Shown here piece after piece: positions 1-12,100 of a DNA stretch of 64,000 nucleotides. The notes beneath the pieces were generated by a model that was given only the letters and a program-made list of their open reading frames with translations, ran no database searches and was not told the DNA's origin. A program made the translations under genes and the position numbers. The first letter of the stretch is position 1; each line of letters begins with the position of its first letter. This stretch comes from Saccharina japonica (taxonomy: Eukaryota > Sar > Phaeophyceae > Laminariales > Laminariaceae): positions 62,001 to 126,000 of the forward strand of contig MEHQ01004136.1 of NCBI GenBank assembly GCA_008828725.1, written 5' to 3'.

Positions 1-57
1 ATTCCATTGTTGACAAAACCCTATTACCTTTCACTCGGATATCATCTTTCGCCGCAG

Positions 58-138
58 GTGCCGTGTACGCTATCTCCTCAAACGTCTTGTTGAATGGCAA
101 CGCCCTATTCTACAGCAACCGCGCGCATTTCCAGGGAG
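58..138 (+). CDS. Pmp-repeat exon 1 of those visible
   Basis: An 81-bp phase 1-1 exon between ...gccgcag and gtaagc. With the split Gly codon it reads GAVYAISSNVLLNGNALFYS and then NRAHFQG. The pattern is a Gly-Ala start, an N-G-N core, an aromatic residue, then an N and a closing Gly-Gly, as in the later exons. The intron just downstream is clearly similar to the one after the exon at 6050. Confidence 0.65.
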
Positions 139-3100
139 GTAAGCCGGTTAGCGCATGTGCTGATGTTGCACCGATACTGGCGCGAAGAATAAAAAACCAC
201 TTAGGGCAACATCATTTTCATCGTTGAACATGCATTTAGAAACAACTCCCGCGGCGGCAAAGTAGGTACTGGTAGGCTGTATATGTTACCTACAGCAGTG
301 GGTCGGGTATCAATTGGTAATGTCACTATTCGACACTGCCTGGACGAGAATGTCATAATCTACACTGCCTGGATAGTATGTTCTTCAGACATACACCCAA
401 CTGTCGTGCCGTTTTTACACCCACCCGCAGGTGCCATTTTCGCAGGGGAGGGTTCGGAAATCAACATCGACGCTAACGCCGTATTTACGAGAAACACCGC
501 TGGGGACAATGGAGGTGCGGTAATGCGCGGGGCGTTCGTCGTTTGCAGCGCTCTACATATGACTACTTATAAAGCAGTACTACCTTACAGGAGAGCCCTG
601 CTTCAACCATGTCGTAATTTGATATGATATCAACGCACAAGGTGGATGGCCGTTTGTCCTCTGACCGTAAATCCGCCACACATGTGTGCACATGATACAG
701 AGAGAACATGAGCGGTTGGATTTGAATGAGGCCCCATCAACTACACATGCTAACAATAACATCACTCACGCCACAACCGACGGCCACGAGCCAACATTTG
801 GTATAAAATACCTTCGGGGATCCGAAATCGTATTGTTATGAGCTGGCAGGGCGACCTGAGGCATTGACAGCCCTAACCCTAACCCTAAGCCTAAGCCTAT
901 TAATAGTAACCAACACCTGCAAGAACACGATTCCCCACGTTGTCCGGCTGTAACGCGGTGTAGGTAGCAACACACATACCATTCGCTGTTTGCACCATAC
1001 AAGCTACTGGTATACATCTACCATTGATAATTGAGAGGTCTGGCGCCCCATTCACTATTTAAACTTGTCGTGTGCTCTTGGAATATAACATTCGGTGCGA
1101 AGGCGGGGCATCATTATGTTTTTATGTAATATACGTCCGATCAGTAGATTTACTTCGTAGAAGTCTTTGCCTTTGAAAGCGAGAAAAGGCATTTGCGTTT
1201 CTCCCGTGGGTTAGGGGTAGCTTCTATGACGCTGAATGTGGCGTTGGCTTCACGCTGTTTCTGGTTACCCTGCGAAGTGTACCAGGTGCACTTATGTTTT
1301 TATCTCATACATTTAACAAATTAGGGATTATCGGCTGAATTACAGTATTCTTGTTGTACCTCCATTCTGCGTTTCATGACACTAGGCATAAACAATCAGA
1401 GCATTCACTCTTGCATACACACGTCCAAACCCTGGTATGGCTCCAAAATTGACCTATCCACGATAGGGTTCAACGAAACCTGTAAGCCGTGGATGTCCAT
1501 GATGTATCTACGGCGCTTTCTGCTAACTATGTTTGGCCTTGAACATATTGCAATAGTGCTATATTTTGTGTTTTGCCATTTGAAATGGTTGGGAGATGAT
1601 CGTGTGTCGTTAGGACATGCGACAGTCTACTAAAACGTTGTCTGTGTGCAGTAAACCTTACCACGTACTAGTAGCACGAAGTGCCCCCTCTGTGCCTTAC
1701 CCCTTGTGCCTTGGCTGGATTCGTTGTACGAAAAGTACACAAAACTCAATACCGTGAATGCCTATCGCGGTACTCATGGACGTAGACATTCCGCATTCCC
1801 ACCGGTAAGAGAAGTACGGGCCCGATGCCTGGTGGCACAGCAATCGAAACATAGGCAAGTGCTTGCACGGGTGCACGACAACGTCGTTTAATATCATGCC
1901 GGTTCAACTGGTGGGTCGTATTCCTGAACGTTCCCACTGACAGAGGAGTATCGAACAGTCTCATACCTACTGTCTTGATCAACCATCAGACGGAATGGTG
2001 TTTTTCGCATATCGATGGCCGGTTTCGATAGGTTTCGAGGTTATATGGGTTCATAGCAAATCTGAACATTCGATGATTTAACATTCGGACGCCGCAACGT
2101 CTCTGAGTGATAACACCGACGGCACTGGCAACAGTACGCCATACTAACAGTAACCTCGATCGAAGGAGAGCGACATATCGGTGCCTGGACTTCAAGAGAG
2201 TATGCAATGTCTTTCGGTTAATAGCGATACTGGACTTTTATTAGGTTTCCCCCGACTCGTGTGCCGCTTCCGGGCACACATCAACCGAAACGGCGTCGGT
2301 GGCTTGAGCTCTATGTGTTTGACTATTTCCTCGTGGATAAGCATGGCACGTCAGTTACTCCGCCATGACGACACCCACCCTTGCTCCCCCTGAAGGAACA
2401 ATCAAGCCCAACACACATCATAACCCTCATACTGACCCTTCGTGCGTGTCGTCCCCGCCAGGTTGACAGACTTTAGATTCACCAGAGTTGCCTAAGAGTG
2501 AAATTATCCAAGCGGTGCTCGTCGATCCTCTCGCTCGCTGTTCCTATTATGAGCAATATTCGCGGGTTGCTGTTTATGATTCCACGTAACGTATCCAAAA
2601 CGTTTGGCCATCTTGAATACCAATATTCGATGTAGTTCATGTTCGACTGCAGAGAGGCAACACCACCCGACAAACCGCCAGCATTAAACGACAGCCTATT
2701 AGAAGTACGCAGTTTGAATGTTGTTTGAGTCCAGCTTGCATATCGCGCATGAACGTTTTCGTTTCGCCGACCAACAACTCCCACCCGGGTACGATTGTAT
2801 TGCTGCACATTGTTCGTCACGGCATTGTTACAGACGGGGAGACCTGAGCGCCCGTACCTCCTTGCCCCCAATGTAAATAACAAAGAAATGGTTGACTTCC
2901 TGGTAAGTGTTTCCTCTCTAAAAACTAGTGTGCTCCCCTTTCATTCTAGTCGATTATGAATCGTGTACCACTTGGCCCGCTATGACAGTTGAGAAATAAT
3001 TAAATAGTTGATTGTCCGCCTTCTGTTGTGCACACGGTTCGCTGTATACTACGCTGTCTCCTCTCAAGGTGGCTTCCCACTTGACAAAACCAATATATCT

Positions 3101-6100
3101 TCAGAACGGTTTGAGCGCCGTGATGTCTAGTACCTGTCCCCTTATGTATAGCTCGACGCGTTATTCTGAACACAATTTCCCCACACCCACGTTAGCCACA
3201 AACGTACATGACTACCGTCTATAGTTTTGTCAGGCTGAGGTCCAGCTGTATTTGAGCTTATGACCTGCAAGGTATAATATCGTCGACTGTCGACGCGTGG
3301 ATAAACGGAGAGATAGAGCACCAGTCCGGGCAGGTTACGAAGGTTTGATATATCGAAAGTAGTGCAACGTATGTTTCGCATCCAAACCGTTCGCTCTGTT
3401 ATTGATTAGGTACCCACCCTTCCCGCCTCCAATTTTCACTTTCCAAATATTTTTTTATGAGCGTAGCATTCACAGCGTTTTCGAGTTATTTACCCAACCT
3501 ATCACCTGGTTAGGGAACATAATTGGTTAAACACTCTCGTCCCCCTCGCCTATCATCGCACATAGTGACAGTTCGAACCATCGTGATACATAGCACAACC
3601 ATGCTCTGGGGCTTAATCAGAGCAGGCGCGAGCACCACATCATATATGGCACATGGTGCCGGGTCTACCTTTCCCTACTGGGCAGACCACATAGTATTCA
3701 TTCCCGGAAATGAAACTCCTGAGAGGGGGGATGTCCGCGGGGCGTACATTGAGGGGTTAAACTGCATACGCTACGTTTGTCACACCCGTTTTTGCTATCG
3801 GAGAATGGCTTTACAAATAAAGGATAAGGTGCTTTAGTTCTTCACGAAATTTATTTCCACTCAGGCAAGCTTTACACTGATTTTGTTCCTCATTTGTGGC
3901 AGCTATTGGGCACAAGAAACAACCTTAATCCACATCATCATCGGTGGGCTTGAGTTATAGATTATACGCAAAATCCGTATTTTTTGGGGAAACTCCGCCC
4001 CCCGAAAGTTTTTTCCCTATATTCTCTGTTTCATCAACCATATATGACTGATGTGTTTTTGTTGCGTGGGATATGGGTTAGCCCTAATCATCAATACTTG
4101 TTAGTAGGCGAATTACTTTACAGTAGACATTTTTGGCCCGTGAGGGAAATACATCACTCCAAAACCAAACCAGAATCGATCCACGCTCTCATCGGAAAAC
4201 CAATCACTTAGGGTTAGGCTCTGCGGTGACGACGAAGGCGCAGTTTAATTGGTCCAACTTCCTTCCACATTCAAAATCCCTCCTCGTACATATAAAACAG
4301 ATGTTCTGTGGTCACGACGAAAGTGCAGTATTGTATCCAACCCGAAAACCACATGATAAATTCCATTAGAACCGGCATTCTCGCACACTACGTGCAGGTT
4401 CCACGCCTCCTTTTGAAATACATCTGCGCGTATCAACCAGAATAAGCGCGAAGGCGTACTGATGCGCAATTGTAGAAATTCTGATGTCCTGACCCTTAGT
4501 ACTAGAAGCTTAATACGGTACGAACGCTACCTCGCACATTGCGCTGAGGCAACGGTTGATATGAACGCCCGTCACAGATGGATTTCGAGCGTGGTGCCAG
4601 ATCCATGTGTTGGAGCTTGTATTTGAACGTTTATGTAGTTGATGTTGATTCAGTGCTTCCAATCTTTAACTTTTCCAGTTGGCGACATCCGTGGGACCGT
4701 GGCACCTTCCCGCCACTGGGTCCCAATTGTACCCTATCTGGCTGACATGACACCTCTCGTACTATTGCGGGGGACCATAGTTAACAAGACCAAATATTAT
4801 TAGTAAAAATGGGTAAATGTATACGTTTTTGGGTGTACCGTAGGTCCTATTTACTAGTGTTTACTATGCCTTACACCCGTAATAGAACGGTCTTGGACAA
4901 CTCGGTACAGTGTTGTGTCTACGCATATATAAAACTCGAGCCTGTTCGTCTGGCAGATCTCAATTCCGCTCTATTCAATCGATGGGTGACGTTCACATTT
5001 CGCGAAACCGATCATTTTATTAATTGAACGACTTTGAACGGTCTGCGACTTACAGTAGGTATATTACTTAGGGTTAGCCGTCGACATCATCACACTGTCT
5101 GCTTCCCTCGTTTAGTCTTCCACGACGTCTCGACTCGGTGCGGCAACGTAGAGATTCAGAGTTCGTCCTAGCCACTTTCGCCTTGAGCTCGGTCACGGCA
5201 GTTTGTTTGTCGTGTGCCCCATGCGGATAACGCCCTTCGCGTCGGTGTCAAACCCACGTTCTTGACCTGGGCACGCCTCAAATATCCTCTGGCGACACCG
5301 GTCCCGAATTGTTCATTTTACATAGCTGTTACCGTCGGCAGTTATTTAAGAGTCTTTTACCGTCAAAGACAGCTCGAAATCTGTGGATCCGGCAATTCCG
5401 CATCCGGCGGGGCTTTCCTATCTCCCTTCCTTTTCCTTTTTTCGGTTTCCTTGGCACGGCTGTTCGGCTGTCTCGCTGGCGGTTTGATGGCTGTGATACG
5501 CGTATGCCTTTGTGAGTGCCATCACTATCACCCGAAATGCGCTCACACATCACAGTCGCTTCGCCCTTGATTTGTATCAGGGAAATATGATCTACGTTCG
5601 CGGTCGACGCATACCTCTCGTAGCATACCTCTCGTAGCACTGTGTCGTTTTTCCGCCGGGAGGCTTGGCCACACTTGCACTTGTCGAACCATCCGTACAG
5701 CTCTCTCTTCATCTAAAGTTCCTGAATCGTTCCTGTGGCATTCGAGTTTCGCATTTTATTCTTTAAGATCGGGACGATAAACATTGAGTACATATTTCGA
5801 ACAAAACCCGTCACCGCGGTCGCCTTTATTTCGTGGTGGGTCCGCCTGTCGTGTGGAACGTGCTTCTGGTGGTCGGGTTAAATTGCCGGCCAGGAGGCGC
5901 CCCCTTGCAAGAACCCCAACGGCGTCCATTGTCTACGTTGCAAAGTAGCAAACGCCACAAGCCCTCCTCGCTCGGCGATCTCACCGGATGTATTCCACCA
6001 TTCCTTAAACGAGATTTCCCTTGCATTCGAACCTCGTATTTCCCCGAAGGTGTCGTGTTCGCTGGCTCCTCGAACATCTCGATAAATGGCAACACCCAAT

Positions 6101-9100
6101 TTTCAAGCAACTACGCGATATCATGGGGAGGTGAGCCGATCAGGTCATGTGCGAATGTTGCACGGATGCTGGTGAGAAGGATCTAAAACAACTTAGCGGA
6201 ACATAATTTTCTTTGATGAACATGAATTTACAAACCACGCTTGCCGCGTCAAGCGGGTGGGCTAAACATAGTTTCTGGCGCGGATCAAGTTGTAATCTGC
6301 GAAGTCATTTGCTATATGCTGCCTGGAGAAGGTGATGCCTAACTAACCAAACAATGTTGGTTTGAGATCGGATCAACCATGCATGTATGTTGTGAACAGA
6401 GTAGTCCCCTTCCAATAACGCTTGTATATGTAATTCGCTGCAATGTACTGTGATGTGCTCATATCGCTAGGGTCTATCGGTCGTTATTAGCATCAGTATT
6501 TGTGTAGACCATATAACCATCCAGTGAAGTACCCACCCCGTTGGCGTTGCAATACATCATGTACCTGCTCGAAACCATGTCCCAACGTAATCGTTGCTGA
6601 AGAAACGGCATTGCCGGTTTACGTCAAGTGTGTTTGTTTTTTCTTTAGCACCCCTTTCCTGCAGGTCTCACACAATACCCCATTTTGTCGAACCTTCGTC
6701 ACTACGCACGGGTTCATGTTTAACCTCTGCAGTTTTCCTTAACATTACTGGCAACAAATACACCTTTTATTCAACTTACACGACGCTTTAGCAAATTAAG
6801 ACGTACTCGTGTCCTCATATGGAGACGGCTGTCCCGACCGACAGAGCAAGCGGTATCTACCAACTAACCAACCAACACAATATAGCGACAGTCGCCAATA
6901 TTTAGCCGCGAAAATGCCTATTAATAGTGCAAGCTAAATGTCAAATACATAGGGCTTTATCCGGGCTGTGGTCGGTCTGTCGCGAGGCGAGTTGTTGTCG
7001 TTTGAATCGTCTCGCTTTCACTGTACAGTCCGCAGGCTTTTTTATGACCGGGGACACACTTCATGTGTCCCCTTCTTCTACGTTTATAAGACAATGCCGG
7101 TAACATTCCGTCGACGCATTTATTGTTATATAGTTTGAGATCAATGAGGCATTTCTGCTACGGCATGAGATTCCGCCCACGCATGTCTTGGTATTTTGCT
7201 TGTCTCTCAATACCTTTGCTCCTACCAGGGATGTATCTTACTATATTATTTCTGCGGGTTGTTTGTCGTCCTTACTATACCCAAACGTCTAGTTTGACCT
7301 CTTGTGGGCCCCGCTTCGATAGTTGCATAATAACTATATTTCTAAGATAACTGAATATTTACTTAGGTTAAGCATCTGGTGTACGAGTCCGGGTATGAAT
7401 AGGCCTAACCCTAAGCATCATGAGGCATAGGTACGTACCCAAGCGTACACAATTGTGTAGGCTTTAGTTTGGATCGGTTGCTCTTCAAAACTTGGGAACT
7501 TTTACCCGTACAGAGACACCCATGTTTTTGACTTTTCCCCGTCGCATGTATTACCTTCGCCCTTATTTTATCTCTTCCTCTTCAGTCGTAACTCAGATCC
7601 GGGGATCACTAAGTAGACTCTATTTCTCCCTCCCCACTACGGTGCGTGCCTTGCATTGGAATCGCGATAATATGTTTGCTCGTTCTTCCCTTGTCGACTC
7701 TCGTCGAATTGCGCCTACCCACTCTATGAAGGCGCTCTCGGCAATTGGTCCATTTTCATTTTTAAAAATGAAGTCAAAGTATCACCACGGTGGGATTCGA
7801 ACCCGGGTACAAATGCAAGTAGGGTTAGGGTTAGGGTTAGGGTCTGAATCTAACCCTTTGACTATCTGGGCAACCGATATTTCGACTATGTGGGCGATCG
7901 ATATTGTAGACACAGATAACAGGCAAATATTTCCCGCATACCATGAACTGAAAACGAGGGTCAGCATCTCAAAACAATTGAATCCTAGCTGGATCGTATT
8001 GTTTGTCTAGACCGAAGGAGGACCGGCAGAACGCCCGACAACTGTGCACCCCTTTTGCGTATGAAGCTCGGAGAGCACGTTGCTGACGGGTACGACCGCT
8101 GACAATATCATGAAGACCGCGAGGAGAAAACCGAGAACGTGTATTATTTTTATATTGAAAAAGACCCCTTGTACATGGGTCCAACCGTTCAACAGGAAAC
8201 AGGAACACTTTTACACGATCGTGGGCGAGTTGCCACTGCCTGCAGTTGCTGAGTCAGTTTTCCCGCGTGTGCGCCAACGCACTCTTGAAGTATCACGAGG
8301 TGGAGGCCGTATAACGAGGCGGGGTGGTTGAGTCAACCCAGCGCCAGGTAGGTGGCTAACGTCAACCCATGGAAAACAGGCAAGTTCAGCTATGGCCACC
8401 GACCCGGGCCGGAGGCCTCATCCAATTCAATACCTACATTGAATGCTCGTTGGCAGTTTGAAAGTATACTGTAGTAATCGACTACTACCTATGCATGCTT
8501 TTACATGAGCGTTGCCATCCGACCCGCCCATGTCAGACACACCCGCGTTTGATCCAGAAACTGGCAACGACTACCGTTCGAGGTTGTGATTTGGTACTGC
8601 TGTGCGCTGTGCAGCATACAAAAGTAATAACCACCCACACGTTTTCTCCAGCCACAGAGGTGGTAGGAAAATGAAGTGCCAACCAGTGACCCTACTCGTG
8701 CCGCGAACCTATAATGTACGGCATAGTATGTACTGAAGCACCGCGTACAAGCAATTGTCCCTCGCCTCGTGCTACATGTGCCTCTCCTCTGTGATACGCC
8801 CTATATGCGGTCGTTGAGTCATATACCCTATAAGGCATAGCTGCACAGGAATAGTGACAACAAACTATATATAGAAGGGCTCCACACGGGGGCCGGCATT
8901 CGCCGGCACCCATGTTTCGGATACGTTAGGGAAGGAGTTGCAATTGGTCCATCCGATATCAACACAAAAGAAATTGAAAGGAATTCCAAGCGCTCATCTG
9001 AAATGCACATCTTATCAGGAGATAAAGGTTCACAACAAAGAAAGCAAGCATAGTTGCAATACGTTGCGTCAAATGCGTTGTCTTTAATTGAAAGTCAGCG

Positions 9101-12100
9101 CATGAAAAGTACAAGCAGAGGCACAGCACAGTGTAAACACCATGATGAACCTGCTTTGTTTCGAGGCGAAACAATAGAGGGAAGCCGGCTCTTTTTCTTT
9201 CAACTCGCCAAACTCCCATCCAGTGCCAGACCCCACATCCACGAGTAGAGCCCCGTACTAGTTAGTACTCTTCCTTTCTATATCAACCCTGCCTAGTCTT
9301 ATCCGCACTCCCAGTGCAACCACTCAACCTCTCAGCATGATGCCCTTCTCTCCCACCCCCTCCCAATCACGCTAACGATCCAGTACCTCTCCACAAACTC
9401 CAGATTCACTTACTTCAATCTTCCACGTTGAACCCAATGATTGTTACTTCGAAAAACAAAACAAAAACGTGCTCGTGCTCGGGCTGCAGCTGCTATAAAT
9501 ATCCTCGTATTCGTACAGTAGGGTTGGAATTCACAGCAGTACGTAAATTGCGTTTCTAATATTTACGATGTACTTGTTGTATTATTCAATTACAACGCTG
9601 TCCCATACATGGGATATAGTAGTATTTCATGGACTGCAAGCTGCTGTCCAGACCAATGGTCCCATCATGTTGGCGACTCGTATTTTTCTTGTCGAGGGCA
9701 CAACGAACTGCGTCCGCCGGCGGGGCGCGCAAGAGGCCGAATGGAATTAGTCTGCCTCCGAATTGCTGGACTGTTTCTGAATGTGATATGAATGCTCATA
9801 CTTCATCGTTATTCGGGGAGCTTTATATGAAAACGTCATACCTTGACTATTTGTATTCTATCGGAGCACTTCCAAAATTCCAATGTGCTATTCTCAAGAA
9901 TAGATACTCAGGCCATATTTGAACAATGCATTGCACATATCACGGAATAGCTTCAACGGCTCGTATCTGTCATAGACAATCAAATACCAGGTAACGAATT
10001 TCGATGCGTGGTATCAGGTTTGATATTTTTCACAATCTGGCACGAAAACGAAAGCCATTTCGTGTTATTTCGCACCCACACCACAGCCGAGCGGCAACGA
10101 ACCTACTACTACTGCAGCTGTATACATACCCTGTAGCTGTACGCACCCAATCCTTCTTCCTCCCAAGTACATGCATGTGTGAAAGACCGCCACCCACCAG
10201 TCCATGCTCGATAAAACATATTCTGCCATATCCGTGCCCGTCGTCAGCATTTTCGACGTTGTGCGTACGTGTATGGTTGATATCTACTGTAGGGCGTCCG
10301 ATGGCACAGTGCACAGTGGCTGGCGCGTCGTTGCCCTTTGCGGGTGAACTGCATGGATGGGTGCTTCGACGGATACCTATAGACACGATTCGGACGTCGA
10401 CTATAATAACAACCGCTCAAGAAACAGTGGTCGTACGCAGGCCTTTGCGAAAAAAACAGAAGGCGTTTGAAGGCCTTTGGAAACTAAACATTTGATAGTG
10501 GAGAGTTTGGAGTTCTGCACCCTTTTGCGACATATGAAGGGGGAGATAAGCATTTCTCCTACAGTCGGAGAGAAGATAAGACGCGAGCCTCGGCCAAACT
10601 AGGCGACCAACATCATCTGTCGCGTACTGTACCACCGAAGAATTCCCGCTGATCGCATGGAGCGGCTTGAATGTCGCCTGAAACATACATATTTGCGCAA
10701 GTCTCCGAATCGTACTTTGCCGTAGTAAACGTTTGTTTCGGCTGCCTATGCTGTGCCGTCTTCTCCGTTCTAGCAAGCAACACCCAGGTACGTTAGGGTA
10801 CCTTAGTGTGTTTGGGTTGACGAACAAGCTGCATATTGTTGCAGGTTGGTAAATCAGCGGGTCGCAACAGTGGTATAGTTGTATTCATGCAATTTCAGTA
10901 TCTCGGGCGCCTCGGGAGACCACTAATCCTCGCATTCATAATGTCTGTCGCGCGTATATACGGGCCAAGCTGGGAATGCTGTACTGTTCCGCAAATATGT
11001 TGTGCGGACCCTTGTATGACGTGTGTGCATCGGTTCTTCAACACGACGACTGTTCGACGACTGTTCGACGACTGTTCGGGTAATGCAAGGGTGGTGAACA
11101 ATATATTGTCGAGATTACCAGGTTTGCCCCTGATTTATAATGTTCAGAATTATCCCCAAGAGAAACATGCTCTGTACGCAAGGGCGTAAAAAACAAAAAA
11201 AAGAGAGAAAACGACACCACACTCGTAGGAAGGTCAGAATGAAAAACAAACCGGATCGCTGTGATCACAGGACGAAATGAGCGAAAACCATTTTTTTTTC
11301 GTTTTTTGTTCCCTTTTTTAGCTTGGTTTTAGAGACCCCCCCTATTATATTTTCGCTGGTGGGGTAAAAAAAAGTTGACTTATTGTTTTCTGGGATCACA
11401 ACGGTCCGGTTCTTCCCTCCAATATAGGGGGGGGGGGGTAGTGGGGTATCTGGGATTCAGGTCCGCGCATATCCTTGCTGTACGTACATGAAATAACTAG
11501 ACGGCGTCAACATGCGCATGGCGAAAATCGCATTTTTCAAACCAACCAGGATTATATTTAATGGACCGCTGGCTGAGTCGTTTACGTGTACTCCCCCAAC
11601 AATATATCGACTTGGGTACTCCTACGCGTGTTCTTGGTACTATACGTTAACCATCGATCTCTTCACACTCGTACCTGATGTGCGATATACGTTTGGTAGC
11701 GGGTGCATTTGTGCGTGAGACCTACATGACGTGATATATTGTGTGATGACCAATAGCATTCTTCAATATCAAAACAGTCATTCGTTTGGGACTTCTTCCG
11801 TGTGCGTTCGATCATGAAATTCCCCTTTGGGGATGAAAGCCAGGCATTGCTCCTTTAATTATGAGGGGCGTCAACATACACAAACATATCCCATACTCCT
11901 TAGCCGTGAGCTGTGCACCGCGAGTGAGTGGATCGTCTCAATTGTTAAATTTCGGTACCTGTGTGTGCCTACACAACAACCCGATCGGTATCTGCTCTCC
12001 AACACGCGATTGGAAGTTATGCTCACGTTCGCTCTACAGAAGGTGTAAACTATCTCCGCAATAGACGCAAGGACGAAACCAATTCCTACTTTGTTTCCGA

